Shown here piece by piece: positions 1-8,995 of a stretch of DNA of 64,000 nt. Source of the DNA: an uncultured Blautia sp. Lineage in GTDB: Bacteria > Bacillota > Clostridia > Lachnospirales > Lachnospiraceae. Every line of letters begins with the position of its first letter. Position 1 is the first letter of the stretch. Made by a program: the position numbers and the translations under genes. The notes below the pieces were generated by a model, which had not been told where the DNA came from, searched no databases, and saw nothing but the letters and a program-made list of their open reading frames with translations. Where the stretch lies: assembly GCA_946557785.1 (NCBI GenBank), contig CAMNTH010000006.1, positions 94,857 through 158,856 of the forward strand. Direction: 5' to 3'.

Positions 1-175
1 TTACACCTCCGGCATATAAACCGCCTCCATAAATAATCACATCATACGCCTTTAAATCCTTGGGCTTAAAGTTTCTCTTTTCAAAAACCGGACAGGAAAG
101 TTCTTCTGCAAGCCACCTGGCATAGCATCTTGTGGAACCGTATTTTGACTCAAATATTACAACCTTCTTTTTCAT
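1..175 (-). CDS. Flavodoxin-domain protein, N-terminal part
   Basis: The gene starts at an ATG preceded by an AGGAGG site and runs off the left edge, so only about 58 residues are visible. The N-terminus MKKKVVIFESKYGSTRCYA is a beta strand followed by the S/T-rich phosphate loop of flavodoxins, which binds FMN. The later segment DVIIYGGGLYAGGV is the second strand-loop of the fold. Small flavodoxins of this type carry electrons or resemble the HemG protoporphyrinogen oxidase group; the exact partner cannot be told here. It is divergent from a TetR-family gene 150 bp away, which probably controls it. Confidence 0.8.
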   Translation of the reverse strand, partial: MKKKVVIFESKYGSTRCYARWLAEELSCPVFEKRNFKPKDLKAYDVIIYGGGLYAGGV

Positions 176-328
176 TTAATTCCCTCCTATAAAATGTCCC
201 ACTTGTGTCTTTTTTACTTTTATATTATACTGAGGAAAGCAAGAAATCAAGATATCAAACAAAAGTGCTACAAACAGCAGAATCTGCGACATTTTATTAT
301 TTTAGAAATCGGAGGAAATAGTAAATAT

Positions 329-805
329 ATGGATGGACATCAAAGACAGCGGGAACAATCCGGACGGATGATAGAAGAAGCCTTATTTACTCTCATGGAA
401 GAAAAAAATTTTAATCAAATTACTGTTTCCGAAATTGTAGCACGGGCAGATATCGCCCGAAGAACCTTCTACAGACTATATAAAAATAAAGAGGACGTAC
501 TTCATGGCTTTTTCTGTTTCTGGTACTCCTGCAAAAATATCCTGCTGCTTTTATACAAGTGCAGCCTGGAAGAATTATTATATTATGAAATCCGGCAGAC
601 TTCTGTGGAAATCGTAAAAAACCGTATGGGATCCAACCAAAACAAAGACAACCAGAACACCATATATCTGGCATACTATTCCACAGGCGGCTTCCTTATG
701 CTCCTGGGCCTTTTCAATAATGATCGGTGTAACTGTCTGCATAAATCCGGTCTTGTCTTCTACAACCTTCCAGTTATCTCCGTCTTTCTCTGCCACTTCC
801 AATGA
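329..805 (+). pseudogene. TetR-family regulator with truncated C-terminus
   Basis: The ATG at 329 follows GGAGG and gives the TetR N-terminus MDGHQRQREQ; an in-frame upstream extension to 194 lacks a ribosome site. Residues 10-60 form the TetR helix-turn-helix, with TVSEIVARADIARRTFYRLY as recognition region. The ligand domain looks normal up to YYSTGGFLMLL near base 710. It then changes to an unrelated tail that ends at 805, so about the last 20 residues of the family are missing. I read this as a deletion junction. DNA binding may survive, but ligand response is doubtful. The divergent flavodoxin gene is the likely target. Confidence 0.7.
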
Positions 806-954
806 GATTTCCGGCTGCATCGTACGCCACTGCTGTAATTTCTCCATCTTCATAAACCAGGCGGAATACTGTCCGACAGTTTTTCTTAGGCATCTGCCGT
901 TTGCCTTTGCTCCTTCCATTTACAAATTCGCATCCATTCTAATTACAGATCCTT
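806..954. other. Intergenic, unrecognised remnant sequence
   Basis: No complete gene is seen. A minus-strand frame ending inside the TetR gene (about 720-919) has protein-like composition, with KDGDNWKVVEDKTGFMQTVTP, but no start signal or family I recognise. It could be the end of a gene whose beginning was lost. Confidence 0.3.
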
Positions 955-1293
955 CTACATTTCTTTATGCACAGCCGTTTCTTTTTCTTCCTCCTTGATC
1001 TCCCAATGGATCAGGAAGGTCAGCGCAGCGCGAAGGGCAATAATTCCGGCCACAATGGCAATCTCGCTCCATTCCCGCACTACCACTGTACGCAATATTT
1101 CACTTCCGATCTTAAATTCCAGTCCCATAGCAAGTCCCTTGCCAAGATAGATCCTGGTATCCGGCTGTTTTGTTACATATTTATAAAAGCTTACCAGACT
1201 TGTCCAAATAATCACTCCTACACCGATAAACTCGAAAATCAATATACCTATTTCTACAATATACTGCAGCAAAACCTCAAGAATACCAATCAT
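955..1293 (-). CDS. DUF1622 family membrane protein
   Basis: This 112-residue protein has three hydrophobic segments (about residues 5-32, 60-80 and 82-97). The middle motif LGKGLAMGLEFKIGSEILRT is the hallmark of DUF1622, a family of small inner-membrane proteins of unknown function. Length is normal for the family. A GAGGAG site precedes the ATG, which overlaps the stop of the upstream fragment by four bases. It appears intact although fragments lie on both sides. Confidence 0.8.
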   Translation of the reverse strand: MIGILEVLLQYIVEIGILIFEFIGVGVIIWTSLVSFYKYVTKQPDTRIYLGKGLAMGLEFKIGSEILRTVVVREWSEIAIVAGIIALRAALTFLIHWEIKEEEKETAVHKEM

Positions 1294-1565
1294 ATTTCAA
1301 TCTCCTCAAGAGAAGGAATATCCTCCGTAAAAATCTCTTTTCCAAGTTCGTTAATAGTTGTTTTACCTGCTTCCTTAAGTTCTGTTTCATCCACCAGGAT
1401 CACCCATCCATGATACCCCATCTGTGTAAATAAATGGCTCATAAAGAAAAAATAATCACGGCAGTGCTTCGTTTTGGTAAAGTTTACATTACATTTTACA
1501 GGCTGGCTGAAAATACGGCGGTAAGTCTTCTTCAGCGGAGCATTCTCAATGAAATCCCCCTCCAT
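1290..1565 (-). pseudogene. Fragment of a DUF2791/BrxD-like P-loop ATPase
   Basis: The 91-residue frame contains YFFFMSHLFTQMGYHGWVILVDETEL. This resembles the Walker B region of DUF2791 ATPases (the BrxD component of BREX phage-defence systems), in which a 'GYxGLxxLIDExE' strand is conserved. There is no Walker A or DNA-binding part, and the residues after ETEL look foreign, so this is a broken piece. Upstream sequence to about 1700 in another frame may be a further scrap. The assignment rests on this one motif block. Confidence 0.4.
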
Positions 1566-1792
1566 ATCCGCCTGAAGTAAAAACTACTGTCAATATCGTC
1601 AATCAGCTGGCGAATACTTTCATAAGTATCTTCCCGCTCCATCTTTGTATAATGGATTGGTTCTGCAGTAAGGCCAGCCCATCCTTTAATGACTGTACTT
1701 TACGAAAAGTATATCTAAAAAAGAAAGTTTTTTCAATAGATTGTTTTGAAACTGGAATATCTTTTTGATACAAAAGAATTTAAAAATCCGCC

Positions 1793-2035
1793 TTATGATA
1801 AAGCAGCACAGATATCATTAACAGAATGCAGCTTGCAGGAACAAGAGCAGAAATTCATTGTCTTCCCAGCTTTATAATTTAATGCAAAAAGATATCGCTT
1901 TCCCGCCTTTTCCCGCATAACCAACTGTATCTCCTTCGGAGCCTCTATAAGCTCTGAAAACGGTTCAAGGACTCCCACATAAGAAAGAAGCTGCTTGATA
2001 TTTTCTCTTGTAAATGTACTTCCAAAATGAATCAC
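1793..2035 (-). pseudogene. C-terminal fragment of a GH42 beta-galactosidase
   Basis: The frame includes FGSTFTRENIKQLLSYVGV, a segment on PFSELIEAPKEIQLVMRE and then GKRYLFALNY. This matches the end of GH42 beta-galactosidases, where the C-terminal beta domain begins 'VEVxxRxxxGKxYxFxLNH'. The catalytic barrel and trimerisation domain are absent, and the tail after TMNF degenerates into Cys/Ser-rich sequence. It is a non-functional relic. Its presence suggests that a galactoside locus once lay here, next to the surviving GH112 operon. Confidence 0.6.
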
Positions 2036-2098
2036 ACGTCCTTTTCCAACCTGATCCGTCCTCTTTTCGTCAATGAGGGATGGCTGCGCATAAAAGCC

Positions 2099-2713
2099 TT
2101 ATACTCTCCGTTTCCCATCCATTATTTTACAAAAGATCACGGCAACTATTGTGCTTACCGCCGTAGCCGTAATCCCCGGCCCTACGATTGCCGCCGGGTC
2201 CACGCTCCCGTACTGCGCACGGTAGGCAATCATATTCACCGGGATCAGCTGCAGCGATGAGATATTCAGAATCAAAAAAGTACACATCTCATTGCTGGCA
2301 ATCCCGTGTTTCCTTACCGGCCCGGGGCTTAGTCCCTTTCTCCTTTCCTCTTCCAGGCGGGAAAGCTCCTCCATGGCCTTTAATCCCGCAGGGGTGGCCG
2401 CCCACCCAAGTCCCAGAAAATTAGACAGGAAATTCAGGGAAATATATTTACAAGCCTTGGACTGGGGGGAAAGCTTTGGAAACAAAAAGCGCAGCACCGG
2501 ACGAAGCCTCTGCGACAGCTGCTCCACAAGTCCCGACATTTCCGCAATCTTCATGATTCCCGTCCATAGAGCCGTAATACCTGCCATTGCAATACATAAA
2601 TTCACTGCCTCTTTCGAAGAAGAAACCGCCGCCTCCGTTATTTCCTTCAGATTTCCCGTAAGGATTCCGTATACCACTCCCATCAGGATCATTCCACTCC
2701 ACAAATAAGTCAT
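2099..2713 (-). CDS. spmA: Spore maturation protein A (nucleoside-recognition Gate domain)
   Basis: About 204 residues with four to five membrane helices; the Gate domain spans roughly 35-150, including the asparagine-rich stretch NFLSNFLGLGWAATPAGLKA and then TFLILNISSLQLIPVN, both typical of SpmA. In Bacillus, SpmA and SpmB are needed for spore-core dehydration. I place the start at the ATG at 2713, which has GGGG six bases upstream, rather than an in-frame ATG at 2725. The usual neighbour spmB is not downstream; the GH42 relic is there instead, so either spmB is elsewhere or it has been lost. Confidence 0.85.
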   Translation of the reverse strand: MTYLWSGMILMGVVYGILTGNLKEITEAAVSSSKEAVNLCIAMAGITALWTGIMKIAEMSGLVEQLSQRLRPVLRFLFPKLSPQSKACKYISLNFLSNFLGLGWAATPAGLKAMEELSRLEEERRKGLSPGPVRKHGIASNEMCTFLILNISSLQLIPVNMIAYRAQYGSVDPAAIVGPGITATAVSTIVAVIFCKIMDGKRRV

Positions 2714-2904
2714 GCTTATCCCCATATCTGATGCTTGTTTCTATAAGATATGTCCTGCCCTCTGTATCTATGCCTGGAGGAATCCTCCTTATTTCATCCC
2801 TGCCAAAATGAAGCATGGACACGTATTCATGTACCTGCACACACGCCGCATTCCATAAAGAAACATCGACAGGCCGCCCGATATAGAAATCACATTAAAA
2901 ATAG

Positions 2905-2959
2905 GATAAAAAAATGCTCCCTTTATGCAGAAATCCATTTTCCGCATAAAGAGAGCATG
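2905..2959 (-). terminator. Rho-independent terminator of the GH112 operon
   Basis: On the minus strand, an ATGCTC(T)CTTTATGC arm pairs with GCATAAAGGGAGCAT and is followed by seven T. It lies just after the GH112 stop. Confidence 0.9.
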
Positions 2960-2993
2960 CACTTACTCATACTATATGATGTTATTCAGTCCA

Positions 2994-5165
2994 TCACAGA
3001 GGGAACCAGCAGATTTCATTGGCTTCCATGGACAGCGGGAAGCTGCTTCCATCTCCTTTATACACAGTGGTGCTCTGGGGGGCACCCGTATTATTTACAA
3101 CACAGAACTTTCCGTTTTTCACATAAGCATGTACGTCCACATTGAAGTTATCGGAGAACCACCGCAGCAGCATATCCTCGCTATGGGCACTCCAAAGAAC
3201 AGCCCTGTGGAGAATCCTGCTGTTCTCAAAGCTATAAGGAAGACCGGAAATATAAACGCAGCGTCCTTTTCCATATTCATTCACCGCCATCTGTACCTCA
3301 CGCTCTTTCTGAACCAGGATCTCCGTGTTTTCCAAAGCGTAAATGCTCTTCTTTCCTTCGCCAAAGTCAACCTCCCCGGCGCAGTCCTTCAGGATAAAAT
3401 GATCTCTGTTTTCCTGCCAGTTATATTTATCATAGCCCAAAGTAAAGCCAGTCTCCTTCTCTACCCCAAGAGCAGACGCCAGCTGCAGGAAATGCCCCTG
3501 GTACTGATGACCCGAAGGCTCTCCTACGCCGATAAAGCCTCCGCCCCTGTAAATAAACCTCCGCACTGCAGCAGAAATCACAGGATTTTCCCAAATCTTT
3601 CCGCCTGTATGGGCAGTATCTCCATCTCCTACATTCAGGATCACATCCATATCATCCAAAATACTTTCATTTTCTATGATATCATCAAAGGAAATAAACT
3701 TCACATCAAAGGGCGCACCTGACAAAGCCTCGATAATACCGGAATAGCTGTAGTTCTGCTTCTGATACAAAGCATGATGCACCATATGGCAGCCCCAGGA
3801 ACGCATGCGTCCCCAGCAATTCAGCACTGCAACCCGTTTCAGACAGAACGCCTCCGTACCCTTGATGTTTTCATAAAGCTCACGAAACTCATTACATATA
3901 CTTTCCACATAATCAATGAACTCCGGGAACTGGCAGGCAAGCTTCAGATACCCGCCGTAGCCGATCCGGTCAATGGGCTTTCGCAGAATAGCACGTCTGG
4001 CAGTTACCCAGTTCTCCCTGGCTTCCTTCACAGGATCTCCTCCCTCATGGAAGGTATCTGGAAAAAAGTAGGGCAAAAGACGTCCCTCCGTATATTTTAC
4101 TCCCGGAATATCGGAAATCAGACGCAGCGTAGAACCATTACCTACGCTGCCTACCACAGCATCCAAACCGCTTGTTTTAAATTCATCCATAAAAGGCTCT
4201 GTGCCGATCCAGTGATCTCCCAAAAACATCATAGCTTCCTTGCCGAGCTCATGGGTCAGTTCCACCATTTCCCGCACCAGTGCAGCTACCTCCCTGCGTT
4301 GAAATGCCATAAAGTCCTTATATTCCCGTGAAGGCTCCCGGTACTGATTATTATAATAGCCCTGGTCTATAATATATTCAGGACGGAAGGGATATCCGGC
4401 CTCTTTTTCAAATTTCTCCAGGATATAGGGAGATACCGATGCAGAATATCCATACCAGTCCACATATTTTTCCCGCTTCAGTTCATCAAAAACAAGGGTA
4501 AACTGATGAAAGAACGTAGTATAACGAATCACGTCCACATAAGGGTGATCCTGCACAAACCTGCGCAGACGTTCCATTGTGTATTTCCGTGTTTTTGGCT
4601 GGCGGACATCAAAGGTGATCTGATGTTCAAAATCCTTCCAGTCATTTACCACTGCATTGTACATATGTACAGGATCCCAGATCAGATAAGCCAAAAAGCT
4701 CACTGTATACTCATGATATGCCTCCAGCTTTAAAATATAGACACATCCGCTCTCTTCATCATAATTCCATTCATCCGGATGAATGGGCTTTCCTGTGGTA
4801 CGGTCCACCACCTCCCACCAACGGCGTATATCATCTCTGCAATTGGGAGAAAGCAGCTCCCTGCTGATACCTTTCATCAACGGAATCAGAAGGGTTCCCT
4901 CTTCTGCCGTATAAAATCCGGTCATAATATAGCACTGCTGCACTTCATCCGGATTTGCCTTTGCCCAGGCATTATCCTTCCTGGTAGTATAATAGGTAGA
5001 ATATACCTTAGCATCCACTGATCTCAATGCCTCAGGGTACTCCGTGCCGTCACAGTCACGGATGGCATCAGCACCCCAGCGTTTCAATAATTCCAGCGTT
5101 TCAGGCACCACATCCACATCTGTGGGAATGGTCACCCGTCCAATCTTTTTGTCATTATTCCCCAT
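2994..5165 (-). CDS. GH112 beta-galactoside phosphorylase (galacto-N-biose/lacto-N-biose or galactosyl-rhamnose type)
   Basis: This 723-residue cytoplasmic enzyme splits a beta-galactosyl disaccharide with phosphate, giving galactose 1-phosphate and the second sugar. The N-terminal barrel carries the family signature: GRVTIPTDVDV at residues 9-19, and LGDHWIGTEP near 315-324, where D317 corresponds to the known catalytic acid. A Rossmann-like domain and C-terminal beta domain follow; length is normal. The ATG at 5165 is chosen because GGAGG stands just upstream. Substrate cannot be set by sequence alone: GH112 covers galacto-N-biose/lacto-N-biose (mucin, milk) and D-galactosyl-beta-1,4-L-rhamnose. 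A rhamnosidase locus 14 kb away keeps the second option open. It is the last gene of the transporter operon. Confidence 0.92.
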   Translation of the reverse strand: MGNNDKKIGRVTIPTDVDVVPETLELLKRWGADAIRDCDGTEYPEALRSVDAKVYSTYYTTRKDNAWAKANPDEVQQCYIMTGFYTAEEGTLLIPLMKGISRELLSPNCRDDIRRWWEVVDRTTGKPIHPDEWNYDEESGCVYILKLEAYHEYTVSFLAYLIWDPVHMYNAVVNDWKDFEHQITFDVRQPKTRKYTMERLRRFVQDHPYVDVIRYTTFFHQFTLVFDELKREKYVDWYGYSASVSPYILEKFEKEAGYPFRPEYIIDQGYYNNQYREPSREYKDFMAFQRREVAALVREMVELTHELGKEAMMFLGDHWIGTEPFMDEFKTSGLDAVVGSVGNGSTLRLISDIPGVKYTEGRLLPYFFPDTFHEGGDPVKEARENWVTARRAILRKPIDRIGYGGYLKLACQFPEFIDYVESICNEFRELYENIKGTEAFCLKRVAVLNCWGRMRSWGCHMVHHALYQKQNYSYSGIIEALSGAPFDVKFISFDDIIENESILDDMDVILNVGDGDTAHTGGKIWENPVISAAVRRFIYRGGGFIGVGEPSGHQYQGHFLQLASALGVEKETGFTLGYDKYNWQENRDHFILKDCAGEVDFGEGKKSIYALENTEILVQKEREVQMAVNEYGKGRCVYISGLPYSFENSRILHRAVLWSAHSEDMLLRWFSDNFNVDVHAYVKNGKFCVVNNTGAPQSTTVYKGDGSSFPLSMEANEICWFPL

Positions 5166-5218
5166 GGGTATACCTCCGTATTTTTTATTATGTACTCCCA
5201 AACTACACTGCAAAAAGG

Positions 5219-5404
5219 TCATTGAAACACTTTATTATAAATCATCAATGCAGCCAAAAGCAGCACCAGGCCTATCAGCATAATTCCAAGACCCGCAAGC
5301 TTTCCTGTCATCTTCCATCCCATGATCACACAAACAATGCCTGCTATAAAAAACAATGCTATAAGGATCATTCTCAGACTTGCATGTTCTTTCCAGAATT
5401 TCAT
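5219..5404 (-). CDS. Small two-helix membrane protein (DUF6903-like)
   Basis: Sixty-one residues with two hydrophobic helices (about 11-30 and 35-56) separated by a short GWKMTGKLAG loop. The ATG has an AAGGTGATGG ribosome site and lies nine bases after the permease stop, so it is translated with the transporter genes. Similar small proteins occur between permease and GH112 genes in related bacteria, which suggests a link with this transporter, but no function is known. Confidence 0.65.
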   Translation of the reverse strand: MKFWKEHASLRMILIALFFIAGIVCVIMGWKMTGKLAGLGIMLIGLVLLLAALMIYNKVFQ

Positions 5405-5413
5405 ACCATCACC

Positions 5414-6301
5414 TTAACCTTTCAATCCGCCAAGGGTCATACCCTGGGTAAGCTTTTTCTGTACACAGATATAAAGAATCAATGTAGGAAGCATTACCAG
5501 AACCAAACCGGCATAAAGCTGTCCGTATTCCGTAGCTGCCTGCTGCGCCTGGGTAAGCTGCATAAGTCCCACCGGAAGCGTCTTTGCCCCTTTGGGGTCA
5601 GACAGCAGCGTCATAGCAATAATATATTCATTCCAGAATGATAAAAAGTTAAACAGAATTACGGTAATAATAGACGGCTGTGCCATAGGAAAGATAATCT
5701 TTATCATAGTCGTACCATATCCGGCACCGTCAATATACGCAGCCTCTTCATAATCATGAGGCAAGGTAGCAAAATACCCTGATAAAAGATATATGGTAAA
5801 AGGCAGTGCAGTAGCTGCATATACAACTGCCAAAACCACTACGTTATTCAGCAAAAAACCTGCTCCGAAAATTTTCCTGAGAAACATATCCCCATCCACC
5901 AGCATCAGGAAAATGGGCACTACAATATAGTTTACGTTAATGAACAAACCTGCCATAAACGCCACATTCAGGGCTTTTCTCCCCCTAAAGGCAAACCGGG
6001 ACAGCACATAGGCCGCCGGCAGCGCCACTGCCAGAAGGATTGCCAGGGCAAGGACGGTAACCAGTACGGAATTAATCATATACTCTCCCATACGGGCTTT
6101 ATTCCAGGCATCTGCAAAATTCTGGAGATATACTCCTGCAGGCAGAGCCCATGGATTTCCATAAAATTCACTATTTTGCTTAATGGATGCCATGAATACC
6201 CATGCCACAGGAACAATGATCGTGACTGCCAGCAAGATAAGCACCACATAAATAAATATCTTATAAAGCCTTTCACCTGAGGATCTTCCTTTATGTTCCA
6301 T
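5414..6301 (-). CDS. Carbohydrate ABC transporter permease, MalG type
   Basis: A 295-residue inner-membrane permease with six predicted helices. The cytoplasmic EAA loop EEAAYIDGAGYGTTMIKIIFP (residues near 188-208) contacts the ATPase. The C-terminus ends GGLKG, as usual for MalG-type CUT1 permeases. It follows the MalF-type gene by 12 bases. The cognate ATPase is not encoded nearby; CUT1 systems of Clostridia usually share an MsmK-type ATPase encoded elsewhere. Confidence 0.92.
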   Translation of the reverse strand: MEHKGRSSGERLYKIFIYVVLILLAVTIIVPVAWVFMASIKQNSEFYGNPWALPAGVYLQNFADAWNKARMGEYMINSVLVTVLALAILLAVALPAAYVLSRFAFRGRKALNVAFMAGLFINVNYIVVPIFLMLVDGDMFLRKIFGAGFLLNNVVVLAVVYAATALPFTIYLLSGYFATLPHDYEEAAYIDGAGYGTTMIKIIFPMAQPSIITVILFNFLSFWNEYIIAMTLLSDPKGAKTLPVGLMQLTQAQQAATEYGQLYAGLVLVMLPTLILYICVQKKLTQGMTLGGLKG

Positions 6302-6313
6302 ACCACACCCTCC

Positions 6314-7201
6314 TTAAAATTCCAGTGTTTCCCGTTTTGTCACAGCATTTACCAAGGCGGACAGACCGAAAGAGAATAAAAATACCAGTGCGCCAATGGC
6401 CATGCCGTACCCGTATGTTGAATTGGTATAAGCCTGCTTATACATATAGGAAAGGGCCACCTCGGAAGCGCCGTTAGGTCCGCCGGAAGTCATAGCTTTT
6501 ACAAACAGGAATGCCATGTTGATGGTACTAATAATGAAAAATGTCAATGTGGTACGAATATTGGTCCAGATCAGAGGAAGCGTAATCTGGAAAAAGGAAA
6601 CAATACGCCCCGCACCATCCAGGCTTGCGCTTTCATACAGACTCTGGGACACGCTGGACATAGACGCCATGTACATTACCATATAATAACCGATCGCCTG
6701 CCAAACCATAGCTATGATCAGGCTGATCATGACCATTGATTCACCCTTCCAAAGAATTGCTACCGTCTTTCCGCTGAATAAAGACAGAAGACTGTTCAGT
6801 GTTCCGTTATTTGTATCATAGATCGCACTGAAGATCGCCGAGATTACTACTACAGAAAGAATATTAGGTATGTAGAAAATAATCCTGAAAAAATTCTGCC
6901 CCTTAATCTTTTCCATTGTGAGTATGGCAGCAAAAACCAGTGCAAACGCAAATGTGATCACCGTTACCACAACGATCAGAAGAATGGTATTCTGCATGGA
7001 ACGGATAAAGTTTGCATCCCCCAAAAGCCGGATAAAATTATCCAGTCCCACAAAATCTTCTGTAGGAGAATAGGCACTCCTTTTAAACAGAGACATCCTG
7101 AAAACATTGACCGTCGGAATCACCATAAAAATCAGGAATAAAATTGTTGCCGGCGCAGCACACAAAAATATAAAACGGCCGCGGCCTGATCTTTTTATCA
7201 T
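6314..7201 (-). CDS. Carbohydrate ABC transporter permease, MalF type
   Basis: A 295-residue permease with six membrane helices and the EAA loop YESASLDGAGRIVSFFQITLP at about residues 189-209. It pairs with the MalG-type protein encoded 12 bases downstream to form the membrane channel for the operon's galactoside. A terminator hairpin separates it from the binding-protein gene, so fewer permease than binding-protein transcripts are expected. Confidence 0.92.
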   Translation of the reverse strand: MIKRSGRGRFIFLCAAPATILFLIFMVIPTVNVFRMSLFKRSAYSPTEDFVGLDNFIRLLGDANFIRSMQNTILLIVVVTVITFAFALVFAAILTMEKIKGQNFFRIIFYIPNILSVVVISAIFSAIYDTNNGTLNSLLSLFSGKTVAILWKGESMVMISLIIAMVWQAIGYYMVMYMASMSSVSQSLYESASLDGAGRIVSFFQITLPLIWTNIRTTLTFFIISTINMAFLFVKAMTSGGPNGASEVALSYMYKQAYTNSTYGYGMAIGALVFLFSFGLSALVNAVTKRETLEF

Positions 7202-7263
7202 AATTGAAGCTCCTTTCTATATCAAGCAAATATTTGCAGGCTACTTTTCACTTAATTGCAAAG

Positions 7264-7304
7264 TGAAAAAAGGCCGCCGCAAACTTCAAAATATTTGCGG
7301 CAGC
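7264..7304 (-). terminator. Intercistronic hairpin between binding protein and permease genes
   Basis: On the minus strand GCTGCCGCAAA pairs with TTTGCGGCGGC, followed by CCTTTTTT. It has the form of a rho-independent terminator and lies inside the operon, so it probably acts as a partial terminator or mRNA stabiliser that keeps the binding protein in excess. Confidence 0.85.
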
Positions 7305-7367
7305 CTCCTCTCCCTTCATTTATAAATGTATCTGCCTATCGCCCCTGCAGATACAAACCATGATTCA

Positions 7368-8675
7368 TTACTGAATCAAATTAGCACGCATCTGGTCGCT
7401 TGCAGAAATAATGCCGTCGATCCATTCCTGCTCAGTCATCGTGCCGGATACCAGAGAGTTCACCGGGTCAAACCAAACAGTACGGTTATCCAGGCCTTCA
7501 ATCGGGCTGAATGCAGCAAAATTACCCATAGCAGCCTTTGCACCACTGTCATAGATTCCATAGAACATCTGATTGTCGCCTTCCAGCTTTTCAGAAATAT
7601 TCAGTACCGGCTGAATTGCTCCTGCTTTTGCAAAAATTTCACAAGCTGCGTCGCTGTACAGATATGCAAGGAACTGTTTTGCACCATCCTGGTTCTGTGC
7701 TCCTCCAGGAATCCATGCCTGCTCAAACCATGTATAGCTGTAGCCATCTCCGCCTTCTTCCACTGCAGGAAGTGCAGTCATACCCCATTTAAATCCTTCT
7801 GCACGGGGAGCTTCTGCCATCTCGCCAACAATCCATGTACCATTTGGCATAAAGAGCGCTTTATTATCCAGAACAAGCTGCTGATTCTTTGTGAAATCCT
7901 GGTCATTTGCCTGTGCGGGTGTGGTAGGCTCTGTATACTCAGCAAGTTTTGCTACGATATCAAAGCATTTCTGAGCTTCCGGAGTTTCCCAGATACCTTC
8001 TGCATAGTTGGTTGCCTGGTTAAAGAACTCCGGTCCGCCTACGGAATACATCAGTGCATAGAAGAATGCATCAAAGTATCCTGTAGTTGGATATGTGAAT
8101 AAGGAGATTCCTTCTTCCTTCGCTTTGTCGCCCAATGCCCACATTTCATCCCATGTAGCAGGAATTTCCCAGCCTTTTTCCTCAAACAGCCCTGCATTGT
8201 AGAACAGGCCGCATGGAGAATAGAACATAGGAGCAAGATATGTTTTTCCATCGCCGTATGGATTGGTCAGAGAAGTCTCTGTAAAGCCGCCGGCAATCTT
8301 ATCACTCACTACTGCTTCCTCACCTGGAACAGTCATGGATAAAACATCTGTCAGATCAACAATATTCTGGTCTTTAATAAAGGTTTCTGTCAATGCATCC
8401 TCACGTCCTGTAGCCAGATGAATTACATCAGGAAAATCTCCGGCTTTCATGGATGCACCGATTACATCCTCAAGATTCTTATCTGTAATCAGTTCAACTT
8501 CAATACCTGTCTGTGCAGTAAATGCATCGCAGACTTCCTGCCACATTTCACTGCCGTAAGCTGTCTCAATAGCTGCTACCTTCAGGACATCACCTTCAGC
8601 TGCCATTGCGGTTACGCTGCTGCCAGCTGCCATTACCGCTGCCAACAGAAAACTAATTGCTTTTTTCATACTCAT
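7368..8675 (-). CDS. Extracellular sugar-binding protein of CUT1 ABC transporter (GH112 operon)
   Basis: This 435-residue solute-binding protein opens the operon. The signal peptide (residues 1-25) ends in VTAMAAEGD, which fits signal peptidase I; there is no lipobox cysteine, odd for a Gram-positive binding protein. The body shows the SBP_bac_1 fold, with AIETAYGSEMWQEVCDAF at the start of the mature protein. GGAGG stands seven bases before the ATG of MSMKKA. It should capture the galactoside delivered to the two permeases and GH112 enzyme. Without a lipid anchor it may be held by another tether. Confidence 0.9.
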   Translation of the reverse strand: MSMKKAISFLLAAVMAAGSSVTAMAAEGDVLKVAAIETAYGSEMWQEVCDAFTAQTGIEVELITDKNLEDVIGASMKAGDFPDVIHLATGREDALTETFIKDQNIVDLTDVLSMTVPGEEAVVSDKIAGGFTETSLTNPYGDGKTYLAPMFYSPCGLFYNAGLFEEKGWEIPATWDEMWALGDKAKEEGISLFTYPTTGYFDAFFYALMYSVGGPEFFNQATNYAEGIWETPEAQKCFDIVAKLAEYTEPTTPAQANDQDFTKNQQLVLDNKALFMPNGTWIVGEMAEAPRAEGFKWGMTALPAVEEGGDGYSYTWFEQAWIPGGAQNQDGAKQFLAYLYSDAACEIFAKAGAIQPVLNISEKLEGDNQMFYGIYDSGAKAAMGNFAAFSPIEGLDNRTVWFDPVNSLVSGTMTEQEWIDGIISASDQMRANLIQ

Positions 8676-8735
8676 AAGCTTACCTCCTGATTAAATAATA
8701 ATTGGGTTTACACAGTTTTCGTGTTTTGTGGTATC

Positions 8736-8763
8736 AGTATAACATATCCACAATTCTTTCCAA
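8736..8763 (-). promoter_or_regulatory. Sigma-A-like promoter of the GH112 operon
   Basis: TTGGAA, 16 bases, then TATACT on the minus strand, about 60 bases before the binding-protein start. The region to 8995 is AT-rich and shared with the divergent AraC gene; no clear operator repeat was recognised. Confidence 0.55.
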
Positions 8764-8995
8764 CCTATTATCTTGCGTACTTTTTTAGAGATATTGTCTA
8801 TTTTGGATACATTCCATTATTTTACAATAAATTCCATTTCTTTTATATGCAATATTTCTACTTCAAAAATCACTCTCCCAGCTTCATTCACAGATATAAA
8901 CAATTCTCGAACTTCTTTTCTTGCCTATATGGTAAATTTATCATATAATGAATTAAGGGACAAACATAATTTTGACCCAGAGGAGGTCCTTCTTT

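Noticed and set aside
2448..2840. Minus-strand frame upstream of and overlapping spmA, with SMLHFGRDEIRRIPPG
   Set aside because: The part before spmA looks protein-like, but I recognise no family and the rest is an spmA shadow.
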